From Acidimicrobiaceae bacterium (GTDB lineage: Bacteria; Actinomycetota; Acidimicrobiia; Acidimicrobiales; RAAP-2), in NCBI GenBank assembly GCA_003164275.1, contig PLSY01000399.1:1-15026 (forward strand): a DNA stretch of 15,026 nt. The letters are read 5' to 3'. Numbering within the stretch: position 1 is the first letter of the stretch; every line of letters begins with the position of its first letter. The notes under the pieces are model-generated. The model was not told the DNA's origin. It did no database searches and worked only from the letters and a program-made list of their open reading frames with translations. Below, piece by piece: positions 1-7,496 of this stretch. Both the position numbers and the translations under genes were made by a program.

Positions 1-236
1 ACGTGAAGGTCTCGCCCCGCCCCAGACCGAGGCTGATCTCCTCACGGTTGGCCAGGGTCAGGCGCCCAGGCCCCGGAACCCAGTGGTCGATGAAGGTCCC
101 GCGCGTCGAGTCGATCCGGCAGATACGCCAGACCTCCTGCGCGGAACACCCCCATCTGCCGACCTACTTCACGCAGGGAGAACCCTTCGGATCTCAGCCT
201 CCGTGCCCGGCTGTGATCGCCTCTGGTCATCACCAT
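1..236 (-). pseudogene. IS30-family transposase, N-terminal part; frame broken at a G5 run and cut by left edge
   Basis: This is the start of an insertion-sequence transposase, read leftward. The ATG at 236-234 is chosen because AGGAGG lies five bases upstream. The first frame gives a helix-turn-helix stretch (ARRLRSEGFSLREVGRQMG) and then turns into unrelated sequence that stops near 42. Skipping one G in the five-G run at 149-153 restores a sensible second segment, CSAQEVWRICR, followed by LTLANREEISLGLGRGE, which stays open to the edge. A short N-terminal HTH followed by the (L/F)xxAxREEIxxGLxxGE segment is the typical start of IS30-family transposases of GC-rich bacteria. The catalytic DDE part lies outside the window. 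The frame change may be a real inactivating insertion, a sequencing error in a homopolymer, or, less likely, +1 frameshifting. The family call rests on remembered patterns, not a search. Confidence 0.68.
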
Positions 237-241
237 ATGGA

Positions 242-247
242 CCTCCT
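242..247 (-). promoter_or_regulatory. Shine-Dalgarno site of the transposase gene (AGGAGG)
   Basis: Minus-strand AGGAGG is followed by five bases and then ATG at 236-234. This perfect site decides the transposase start. It favours the ATG at 236 over the upstream TTG at 257, which lies on the wrong side of it. A second in-frame ATG at 230-228 would be 11 bases away and is possible but less well spaced. Confidence 0.6.
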
Positions 248-252
248 CGGTC

Positions 253-273
253 GTCAACTGCAGCGTCGTTGAC
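253..273. repeat. Short inverted repeat upstream of the transposase (GTCAAC / GTTGAC)
   Basis: GTCAAC at 253-258 and GTTGAC at 268-273 form a six-base perfect inverted repeat with a nine-base gap, just upstream of the transposase ribosome-binding site. It could be an operator or transposase-binding subsite near the end of the element. A repeat of this length can also arise by chance, so the call is weak. Confidence 0.25.
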
Positions 274-311
274 TCACCGAGTTATTGCGCGGACCTCTTG
301 AAAGCGCCCAC

Positions 312-463
312 CCTCAACGTCACCCTCCCAGGTCGGCGGCACAATTTGCACTGGGCATCCGCACCGAATCTGACGCCAGATAGACCCCGACTCGGCGAGC
401 GGTCGACGGGGGACCCACGATTTGCTTCAGCATGGGTAGCGCAGTTGATCTTGAAGATGGCTG
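312..463. other. Intergenic stretch between the insertion sequence and the mcrC stop; no gene seen
   Basis: I see no convincing reading frame here on either strand. The short open frames have no ribosome-binding site and no family resemblance. The only secondary structure is weak: a five-base ACCCA/TGGGT pair at 413-417 and 433-437 with a long loop, and an imperfect GC-rich pairing around 387-412. Neither is followed by a T-run in the direction of the operon, so no intrinsic terminator can be called. Transcripts from the operon may run on into the insertion sequence. Confidence 0.5.
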
Positions 464-1675
464 TCAGACTGAAGCGGTGTCAGCGCCGGGGACGGATCGA
501 ATCCCGGCTGACAAGGCGATGCGGGAAGCCAGTTCATCGATCTGACTGAGGACATCCGCTGGTGGCATGTCGAGGTCGAGAGTATGGGCCACGATCCGAA
601 TCCCGGCATGCCGAATGGTCCACTCCTTGGCCACTTCATTGCCATGGGCATACACGAGATGGGCATCGCCGAGCTGATAGGCGGTGGCATAGGCGAGTGC
701 CTGGTACACGTCGGCCTGCGGGAATCCAGACGGCTTCTCAGCTTTGTACTTGGCGTCCATCACTGCGACGGCACGACCACCGACTCGCCACACGAGGTCA
801 GGACGAATGTCGATCGTTGCCTGCTCATCCAGGGTGTATTGATCCTGGGCCTGGCAGCGACCGCTGAGGCCTTCGAGCGAGGCGCCCAGTGTCTCCGCGA
901 CGAAATTCTCGAAGACTTTTGAGAGATCAACCAGGAAGCCATCGATGTGGAGCTGGCCCGGTTCCTGCTCGAGCGACCCTCCGGACAGAATGAGTTCGGC
1001 TAAAGCCAAGGCATCGTGATAGCGGGAGTTGAGCCTCGTCGGTCGCCACACCGGCAGGAGGGCTCGGGCAGGGACATCACTCACGTCAGCGAGCAGACCA
1101 CGCACTCTGCGAAGGCGTGCTCGGACATTCGCACCGATCCCGTCGAGCATGAGAAGCCGAGAGCTTGCGGCCTTGAGGATCTGGTTCTCGGCAATGTCGG
1201 CAAGGAAATCGTCGTAGCGGATGAGCAGAGGCACGGCGAGCCCGAACCGGTGCCGCAGCTGGTCCTCCGTGCGAAGTCGGCCCCGCAGGACCGCCTCACT
1301 CCCTTCAACTTCTCGATAGCCCTGGAGGAGACTCTGCTGGAGGGCCCGCTCCGCCTGAGCGCAGAATGCCTCGGCAAGGGCAGGCACCAGGTCGTCCGAC
1401 TCTTCGAGGGCAACCGGCCCGGGGGCTTCGAAGAGTGCCCGGTGCGCCCACCCGAGGAGCCACAGCAAGCGGGCAATGGTGAGCTTCGGTCTCACCCAGA
1501 TCACGACCCCACCGATACTGACTACGCCGACCTTTTGACATGCCCGGAGTTCCCAGCGTCCGGCGCCGAGTGGTGTGGCGACGACGACACCGATGGCCAC
1601 CAAGCGCTTGACGACACCCTCTTCCAGCTCGACCATCAAGGGTGGACCGCCCTCCTTCAGATGAAGCTCAATCAT
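464..1675 (-). CDS. mcrC: McrC-family PD-D-K endonuclease subunit of an McrBC-type restriction system
   Basis: This 403-residue protein is the nuclease partner of the McrB motor encoded just upstream. In the McrBC family, McrC joins the McrB ring, stimulates its NTPase and cuts the DNA. The C-terminal half carries the catalytic core: D293 in RPDLVW, then D307 and K309 in VMDAKYK, matching the D...DxK triad known from E. coli McrC. Before it come the family-typical stretches YDDFLADIAENQILK (about 154-168) and VFENFVAETLG (about 254-264). The N-terminal 1-100 region is a beta-rich interaction domain. Length is close to that usual for stand-alone McrC proteins. The ATG at 1675-1673 overlaps the mcrB stop as ATGA, and the Shine-Dalgarno is weak, so translation probably depends on coupling to mcrB. 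It is the last gene of the operon. No key residue appears to be missing. Confidence 0.92.
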   Translation of the reverse strand: MIELHLKEGGPPLMVELEEGVVKRLVAIGVVVATPLGAGRWELRACQKVGVVSIGGVVIWVRPKLTIARLLWLLGWAHRALFEAPGPVALEESDDLVPALAEAFCAQAERALQQSLLQGYREVEGSEAVLRGRLRTEDQLRHRFGLAVPLLIRYDDFLADIAENQILKAASSRLLMLDGIGANVRARLRRVRGLLADVSDVPARALLPVWRPTRLNSRYHDALALAELILSGGSLEQEPGQLHIDGFLVDLSKVFENFVAETLGASLEGLSGRCQAQDQYTLDEQATIDIRPDLVWRVGGRAVAVMDAKYKAEKPSGFPQADVYQALAYATAYQLGDAHLVYAHGNEVAKEWTIRHAGIRIVAHTLDLDMPPADVLSQIDELASRIALSAGIRSVPGADTASV

Positions 1676-3519
1676 GAACTCTCATCGGGTGGACGCGTCT
1701 CAGTTGCAAAAGTCTCAGGGGTTTGGGCCGAGACGTCGGCGACCGGTTGGATGTCGGGAACAGTTGAAGGAGTTGCCGGAGCCGAAGACGCCAGCATTGA
1801 GGAGAGCGAGAACCGACCGGTGAGCGACTCCCACTGACCGTAGTAGTGCTCCTCCAACAGCGGCAGGATGTCAGTGCTCCAGATTCTGCGCAGGCGCTCA
1901 TCAGAAAAGGCGTCGGGATCGGTGGACCGCATGAAGTACGACGGACCGACTTGAAAGTCAGGGTCGTCGATCCTCCGGTTGAGCTCCTCCAGCAGATCTG
2001 CGGCAACGAGCGGAAGCCCGTGACGCTCTGACCAGTGGCGAAGCAGTGAGCGGGTGGGCTCCTCGCGGGGATCGAGTGCCACAAACGCGAACCGCCGCCG
2101 CATCGCCGAGTCGATGAGGGCGATCGACCGATCGGCGGTGTTCATCGTGCCGATCAAGTAAATGTTGGGTGGCAGTGTGAACGGCTCGTCACCGGCCGAA
2201 TAGAGCAGCTCGACGGCTTCGTCTCGGTACTCGAGCAGGAAGTACAGTTCGCCGAACACCTTGGCCAGGTTGGCGCGATTGATTTCGTCGATAATGAGCA
2301 CGAAGGACTGGTCCCGGTGCTCTGCCGCCCGGGTGACCAGTTGGCGAAGTGGCCCGGGTCGGAGTTCGAATCCGATGGTGCCGCTCGTGCCAGCCGTTGG
2401 CCGATAGCCCTCGAAGAAGTCCTCGTAGGTGTACGACGGATGGAACTGGACCAGCTTGACTTGTTCGGGCCCAACGAGGTCGTTGGCAAGATTTCTGGCT
2501 ATGAACGTCTTGCCGGTACCGGGTGGACCGTAGAAGATGACCTGCTTCCGTTCCTCCAGTAAGTTCCGGAGCTCGACCAGCCAGGACGCCTCGACCAGTA
2601 GATCCTCAGCAAGAGTTGTACCGGGCATCGGCAGGACGGCACGCACCAACGTGGTCCCGCCAGGATCACCGTCAGCGCCATCAGAAGTGGGGGCCGCGAG
2701 GTCATCGATCAGATCCAACTCGGCGGTCAGATCCACGATTGTCGAACCTGACGCCAGTTTGGCCGGCAGAGGAGCCGGAAGGTCAACGAAGTCGATGGGT
2801 GCATCGGCATTGCGCCATTCCACAGTCCGCCGCAGGTTGCTGCGGCCTCCCTCGGACTTCTGCCAGGACCAGTCGCCAGTGACGTCACCCACATAGATCC
2901 GCTCGTCGCTGGTCGTGAGCACCGTGTCGCCTGGGGTCATCTTGGTCACGAAGGCCAGGATCTCGTCCACCTTGGATTTGAGTTCCTGGTGCTTGAGGTG
3001 GTCGTAGTCGGCTCGGGCGGCATCGGTGAGTGCATCGACCGTGATCCCCTCTTCGATCTGACGCAGCTGGGAGGCGGGAACGCTGACCCACCCCTCCTCG
3101 AGCCATTCCTGCACGATGCTGGCTCCTCGCACGGACGACCCCCGCACGAGCCAGGCCCTGCGCTGTTCGGCATTGCGGGCGTCAATCCAGGCCCGATACA
3201 GACGACTCTGTTCGTTCTGGAACTCGATGGGATCCGAGTACCGATCGAGAGCAGCGCGGCCCTGATCGGTGATCGACCAAGTGCCCATGCCGTCTTTCAC
3301 CAGCCATCCAGCCTTGACCAGTCCCGTTGTGGACCATATGAGGAAGTTCATCCAACGGGGAGTCCCATTTCGAACGGGCTCGAGGTCCTCCTCGGTCAAG
3401 GGAAGCTCGCTTTTGATCCGTTCGATCAAAGCGTCCTTGTTTGACTCACCACCGGCTTCGGCCAGGAAGCTCAGGATGCTCCGCAGCCGCGGGGCGTTGC
3501 GTTCAGCAACAGTCGTCAT
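1672..3519 (-). CDS. mcrB: McrB-family AAA+ restriction motor with Mrr_N-like winged helix and EVE/PUA-like domain
   Basis: This 615-residue protein should be the NTP-driven motor and DNA-reading subunit that works with McrC. The AAA+ domain (about 305-560) has Walker A GPPGTGKT at 331-338, the McrB-typical QFHPSYTYEDFFEG at about 358-371, Walker B with DEINRAN at 411-417, the family signature MNTADRS at 459-465 and arginines RRR at 474-476. The first 95 residues look like the winged helix of Mrr_N (LVKAGWLV then TWSITDQGRAAL). Residues about 120-250 resemble an EVE/PUA-like fold (AWLVRGSS, MTPGDTV, IYVGDVTGDW), the type of domain that reads modified bases in other McrB proteins. The last 45 residues are Ser/Thr/Pro-rich and probably disordered. 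The start is fixed by AAGGAG eight bases upstream and an ATGA overlap with the methyltransferase gene. G+C is lower than in the two helicase genes. The AAA call is firm; the N-terminal domain names are by pattern only. Confidence 0.9.
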   Translation of the reverse strand: MTTVAERNAPRLRSILSFLAEAGGESNKDALIERIKSELPLTEEDLEPVRNGTPRWMNFLIWSTTGLVKAGWLVKDGMGTWSITDQGRAALDRYSDPIEFQNEQSRLYRAWIDARNAEQRRAWLVRGSSVRGASIVQEWLEEGWVSVPASQLRQIEEGITVDALTDAARADYDHLKHQELKSKVDEILAFVTKMTPGDTVLTTSDERIYVGDVTGDWSWQKSEGGRSNLRRTVEWRNADAPIDFVDLPAPLPAKLASGSTIVDLTAELDLIDDLAAPTSDGADGDPGGTTLVRAVLPMPGTTLAEDLLVEASWLVELRNLLEERKQVIFYGPPGTGKTFIARNLANDLVGPEQVKLVQFHPSYTYEDFFEGYRPTAGTSGTIGFELRPGPLRQLVTRAAEHRDQSFVLIIDEINRANLAKVFGELYFLLEYRDEAVELLYSAGDEPFTLPPNIYLIGTMNTADRSIALIDSAMRRRFAFVALDPREEPTRSLLRHWSERHGLPLVAADLLEELNRRIDDPDFQVGPSYFMRSTDPDAFSDERLRRIWSTDILPLLEEHYYGQWESLTGRFSLSSMLASSAPATPSTVPDIQPVADVSAQTPETFATETRPPDESS

Positions 3520-6500
3520 TGGGAGAGCTCCTTGTGCCGCCGGCCATAGCCTGGCACCGGGTCGAGAACGGAAATGAAAGGGTTGCCAGTCGCTATGGCC
3601 GTAGCAATGCGGTCGTACGCGCTGAGCACACGTTGGGGCAGCTCGGGATCTTTGCGGTTGGCGATGGGGAACGTGGACAAGATGTAATCAGCATCGTCCC
3701 GGTCGATGCCGTAGAGGTGAAAGAACGCACCGTCTAGCTCGGCCTGCAAGATGGAGCGACGTTTAGGGTCCCATGCGAAGGGCGCTCCATTGTCGCCAAG
3801 TTCTCGGCTAGCGGGTGCCATATCCCAAGCCGAATAAATGAGCTCAGTCAGCCGGCTTCCGATCCACTTTGCGACGCTTTGTTCCAACGACCACTCACAA
3901 CGTGAGTCGAACGTCGCAGGTATCACTGTGGGCAGCTGACTCATGACCGAGAACTGAAGATGCATTCCACTGAGCTTCTGGCGCACCACGTAGTCGAACG
4001 CAAATGAGTTGATGAACGATTCGAGCAGCATGAGATTCGGTGATTCAGCTCCCCCGACAATTAAGTCAAAATTGCCTCCTCCTGGCAGACGGGGCAGGGC
4101 ACTGCTGATGGCTGTACGGATGTCAGTGCTACGTGCGATACCTCGCCACGCGATCAGCCAGTCCGCTTCAGTGACTCCGTCAAGAGCTGACTCCATAGCG
4201 GTCGACGCGACCCAATATCGGGGCATTACTACGAAATCTGGATCGGCATGCTCGGCTTCGGTCACATCGCGTACGTCGCCTGACTCGTCGTATGTCGCCC
4301 ACCGGTGGTCGTAGTGGTGAATCATCTTTGCTTCGTACAGCGGCAGCATGGACTCGCTGCCTCGCTTGAACGTGTTTCCATCAAGCTCCCACCCATCAGC
4401 CTCCAACTGTTCCCGTGTGCGAAACAGTCCTGAGTCACTGGTCATGTTGAAGAGGCCCTGCATGAACGACAAACCCCAGGGGTTCCCGTCGGGCTCACCA
4501 TGGCGAATGAGGACCGGGTGTCGGCGGTAGATAGCGAGGGTGATCTCCGCGTCCCGTCGCGTGCGAAACACCGGGCACGTCCCCGTGTTGGGGTTGAGAA
4601 GCGTGATCTCTTCGGGGGTCAGACGAAAACGGGATCCTTCCCGCTCAAGGTCTTCCGGTCGATGGGCAAAGAAGGCGAACCAGGCCGCCTCTGTTTCAAT
4701 GTCCAGTCCACTGAGGGTGAGCAGGCAGAACTTGAAACTGCGGTGTACTCCTTCAAAGAGCGGTAGCGAATTCTCGAAGTCGTACAGTGCAACCAGTGAT
4801 CGAGAGGTGACCAGATCCTTGAAGAAGTACTGCGTGGTGGCGTCGGTGGCGATCCCGGACGGCAGGATGACTCCGAGCTGACCGGTTGGCGCGAGCAGGG
4901 CTCGGTCGGTCTCGGCGAACACCGCATAGGTGTTGATCCGTCCTCGGCCGGTCAGCGGGTAGCGACCGCTGTTGGCCAGGAATGCTCGCTCACCATCAGC
5001 TTGACGTAGCGCCGCACGGTACTGCCGATAGATCTCTGGCCGTTCATCGGCCAAGGCTGAGATGAGCTTCTTGCGCGTCGCACCTGGCGCCTCGGCAATG
5101 GCCGGGACACGCGATGCGAACCACTCCTGCTCCTTTAGCTCCACGTGCTCCCAAGGTGGATTGCCGATGACGCAATCGAACCCACCGCTCCAGCCGCTCA
5201 CCGGCTCGGCGTCAGATGCCCCGCCGCCAAAGAAGATCTGGGGGAACTCGAGGTGCCAGTGAAACCACCGGTACTGGGAGGCCAGCTCCGAGATCGACCG
5301 AGTGACTTCGGGTTCTACCGAACCATCTCGAATTCTGGTCAGTACTGCCTCGGTCAGCTCCGGGGCTCCCGGTACCTTGGGCAACACGAACGCCGAGCAC
5401 CAGGCATCAGCCTCCCGCCGAGCCTGGCGAACGACGGGAGATTCGTCGAGCACGCGCAGCCGCCGTGCCGCATCATGCACGTCAGCCAAGCTCTGGGGTG
5501 TCAGGGCATCGATGGCGGCGAGATCTGCTCCGAACGCAGCGGTGCGAGCGGCGGCGATGTTGACCTGTTCGAAACTGCCCTGACCAGCCCGCTCGGACTT
5601 GTTGCGCTTCTTGAGTGAGCTGCACGTCTTCTTGTCGTCCCCCTCGATCACTGCGAAGGCTTCGTCGGGGATCCCTCCTGCGAGCAGCCCGGGAGTTGTC
5701 CCGAGCAACGCGTTCCCTACCTTGATGTGTCCGTCGAGCAGTCCGAGGGGCCGACCCGACTGCATGCCTTCGAGCCAGAGGCTGACCTTGGCCAGCTCGG
5801 CGGCCAGTGGATTCAGGTCTACGCCGTACAGGCAGCGACCGACCACGTCGTACATGGCTACGTGCAGGTCATCCACACTTGGCTCAGCACCTTCCGCCCG
5901 ACAGCGGGCCAGCCGGGCAGCAATGCGACGTCCGGCCGCCACCAGGAAGTGTCCCGAACCACAGGCCGGGTCGCACACCGTGAGCGCGAGCAGAGCGGCT
6001 TCGGGGTCGGACTGGCGTTCGGCTCGATCGAGCAGCGGATCCAGTGCGGTATCGAGCAGGGTCTCGGTGAGGGAGTTGGGGGTGTAGTAGGCGCCGCTCG
6101 TTTTCCGGTCGTTGCCAGCCGACGACTCGAGCACGAAGGTCCTCGACACCGGTTCATAGCGGGGAACGTATTCGAGGAGGCTCTCGTAGATTCCACCCAG
6201 TTCCTCGGCCCCCAGGTGCCGATAGTCGACTACTCGGCGGGGGCCACCGGCGGTCGGTCGAGTGATGCAGAGGTGCCGGATGGCGGTGAGTAGCGAACGG
6301 TTGTCGAGCACGACCTCTGGGCGGAGGTCGGTCGGCTCGGATTCGAAGATGCCACCAAGGCCGATCAGACCTAGCTCAGGGCAACCATCTTCGCGACCCA
6401 GGCTGTCGAGGACCAGATGTAGCGCTTGCCATAGATCGGAATGTCCATCACCGGTCCTTCGGATGGCGATCCGGCGGAGCCGGCTCGTGGAGAACCACTG

Positions 6501-7496
6501 CCGGAAGCGTGCTTTGCCTGCGGGGTCGGCATCGGCGTCGAGCAGCAGATCTCGGTCCTCGGCGACGAAGCAGAAGAGGATTCGGTAGACGAGGCGTAGC
6601 AGCCCCCGCTGGAGGTGGGTCGCATCCATACGCCCGCTGTCGAGCGCCTCGCGCAGGCCTGCGTTGGCGGGGTGGGACACCAGTCCGCTGCCGAGGACCT
6701 CGAGGGCGTCGTGCACTCCGATTCGGAGCGCTCCGAGGGCGCGGGCTCCGGCCTCGACCGCGTGAGTCCGCCAGCGCTCCAGCCAGCACGAGACCGGTCC
6801 GAGTTCGGGGTCGGTCGCCTCGAATCGGCTCTGATGGCAGAGCAGGTAGAGGGCAACGAAATCGGAAAACAGATCCCCGTCGAAGATGGTAGCGAGGTCG
6901 AATTCGACATACGAGGGGCCGACCAGGGTGGAGGAGTCTCGAAGGATCCGCAGGGTCGACCCATTGGCCAGCAGCGCATAGAGGAACTCATCGGAGCGGT
7001 TGAGAAGCTCTTGAACCATGGTGTGGGGAGCCCGTTCGGCCGCTCCGGCCATTCCGGGAGTGCGCCGGTCGAGGTCGACGTCCCAGCCCAGCAGGTGGAC
7101 CGGCAGGTACTCTCCCACCACGTGGCTGACCGGCCAGGACCGACCGTCAGCGACGAGGCCACCGGGTGGCGTGGTCGGTACGCGGCCGAAGCCCAATTCG
7201 CGTAGGAGTACTGACAGCCACCGCTCGCGGGTGAGCCCGGTGGCCGGATCCCCGGCCGGCCGGGAGGCCAGTGCGTCGCGGTAGCCGGCCCATGCGCCAC
7301 CGAGCACCGACCATGCCCGGTTGGCCGCCTCCTTGGCTGTGACCCCAAGCTCGAGGTGGTAGTCGTCAGCCGCCAGCCCGGGCACGTCGACTCCGGCGAC
7401 GACGGCAGCGATCAGGTCGGCAGGGAGGACCCCGCCCACGCTCCGCACTCCGCTGAGGCTGCGGCTGTCGATGAAGGGAACGACCTGGTTGCTCAT
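3516..7496 (-). CDS. Eco57I/PglX/DrmMI-type adenine-specific DNA methyltransferase
   Basis: This 1326-residue protein transfers methyl groups from S-adenosylmethionine to DNA, most likely to adenine N6, marking host DNA. Residues 1-450 are a long N-terminal region (stretches like RLVYRILFCFVAEDRDLLL at 301-319) typical of large PglX, DrmMI and type IIG enzymes. GAYYTPNSLTETLLD (468-482) leads into motif I, DPACGSGHFL at 509-518. YGVDLNPLAAELAK follows at 557-570, IKVGNALLG at 591-599, and the catalytic motif IV NPPW at 779-782. The C-terminal third is the probable target-recognition region. I find no D...(D/E)xK nuclease motif in the N-terminus, so it is probably modification only. ATGA overlaps link it to the SNF2 gene upstream and mcrB downstream. 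G+C drops to roughly 50-58% over 3721-4800 against about 73% near 6600. DrmMI (DISARM class 1) is the best named match because of the adjacent SNF2 gene; a PglX relative is the alternative. Confidence 0.9.
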   Translation of the reverse strand: MSNQVVPFIDSRSLSGVRSVGGVLPADLIAAVVAGVDVPGLAADDYHLELGVTAKEAANRAWSVLGGAWAGYRDALASRPAGDPATGLTRERWLSVLLRELGFGRVPTTPPGGLVADGRSWPVSHVVGEYLPVHLLGWDVDLDRRTPGMAGAAERAPHTMVQELLNRSDEFLYALLANGSTLRILRDSSTLVGPSYVEFDLATIFDGDLFSDFVALYLLCHQSRFEATDPELGPVSCWLERWRTHAVEAGARALGALRIGVHDALEVLGSGLVSHPANAGLREALDSGRMDATHLQRGLLRLVYRILFCFVAEDRDLLLDADADPAGKARFRQWFSTSRLRRIAIRRTGDGHSDLWQALHLVLDSLGREDGCPELGLIGLGGIFESEPTDLRPEVVLDNRSLLTAIRHLCITRPTAGGPRRVVDYRHLGAEELGGIYESLLEYVPRYEPVSRTFVLESSAGNDRKTSGAYYTPNSLTETLLDTALDPLLDRAERQSDPEAALLALTVCDPACGSGHFLVAAGRRIAARLARCRAEGAEPSVDDLHVAMYDVVGRCLYGVDLNPLAAELAKVSLWLEGMQSGRPLGLLDGHIKVGNALLGTTPGLLAGGIPDEAFAVIEGDDKKTCSSLKKRNKSERAGQGSFEQVNIAAARTAAFGADLAAIDALTPQSLADVHDAARRLRVLDESPVVRQARREADAWCSAFVLPKVPGAPELTEAVLTRIRDGSVEPEVTRSISELASQYRWFHWHLEFPQIFFGGGASDAEPVSGWSGGFDCVIGNPPWEHVELKEQEWFASRVPAIAEAPGATRKKLISALADERPEIYRQYRAALRQADGERAFLANSGRYPLTGRGRINTYAVFAETDRALLAPTGQLGVILPSGIATDATTQYFFKDLVTSRSLVALYDFENSLPLFEGVHRSFKFCLLTLSGLDIETEAAWFAFFAHRPEDLEREGSRFRLTPEEITLLNPNTGTCPVFRTRRDAEITLAIYRRHPVLIRHGEPDGNPWGLSFMQGLFNMTSDSGLFRTREQLEADGWELDGNTFKRGSESMLPLYEAKMIHHYDHRWATYDESGDVRDVTEAEHADPDFVVMPRYWVASTAMESALDGVTEADWLIAWRGIARSTDIRTAISSALPRLPGGGNFDLIVGGAESPNLMLLESFINSFAFDYVVRQKLSGMHLQFSVMSQLPTVIPATFDSRCEWSLEQSVAKWIGSRLTELIYSAWDMAPASRELGDNGAPFAWDPKRRSILQAELDGAFFHLYGIDRDDADYILSTFPIANRKDPELPQRVLSAYDRIATAIATGNPFISVLDPVPGYGRRHKELSQ
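3528..3533 (-). promoter_or_regulatory. Strong Shine-Dalgarno site of mcrB (AAGGAG)
   Basis: Minus-strand AAGGAG is followed by eight bases and the ATG at 3519-3517. It lies inside the end of the methyltransferase gene. It is the only strong ribosome-binding site among the four internal junctions of the operon, so mcrB may be initiated independently and made in larger amounts than its neighbours. McrB works as a multi-subunit ring, which would fit a need for excess. Confidence 0.6.

Larger units (their letters stand above)
1..311 (-). mobile_element. Probable IS30-type insertion sequence, one end (boundary not determined)
   Basis: The transposase start at 236 implies that the upstream terminal repeat of the element lies a short way to its right. 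The stretch at about 283-311 reads, on the minus strand, GGGCGCTTTCAAGAGGTCCG and onward, which is the kind of GC-rich tip such elements can have. The other end is outside the window, so neither the inverted repeat nor a target duplication can be confirmed. The end coordinate is therefore a guess. The element sits in the same orientation as the defence operon and immediately downstream of it. Confidence 0.35.

Noticed and set aside
3..272. Plus-strand frame of 89 codons at the left edge
   Set aside because: It is antisense to the transposase segment, which has a perfect ribosome-binding site and recognisable motifs; this frame has neither.
413..437. ACCCA/TGGGT pairing downstream of mcrC as a transcription terminator
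   Set aside because: Only five base pairs, a loop of about 15 bases and no T-run on the operon strand.
1016..1837. Plus-strand frame of 273 codons opposite mcrC and the end of mcrB
   Set aside because: Antisense to a gene with an intact McrC catalytic core; no ribosome-binding site or recognisable domain.
2626..2628. Internal mcrB start (Met298) that would make a short AAA-only form, like the short McrB of E. coli
   Set aside because: No Shine-Dalgarno precedes it on the minus strand. The other internal Met near 2940 also lacks one.
3516..7496. The methyltransferase as a type IIG fusion enzyme with its own nuclease
   Set aside because: No D...(D/E)xK pattern was found in the N-terminal 450 residues; the acidic cluster GWDVDLDRR has no following catalytic Lys.
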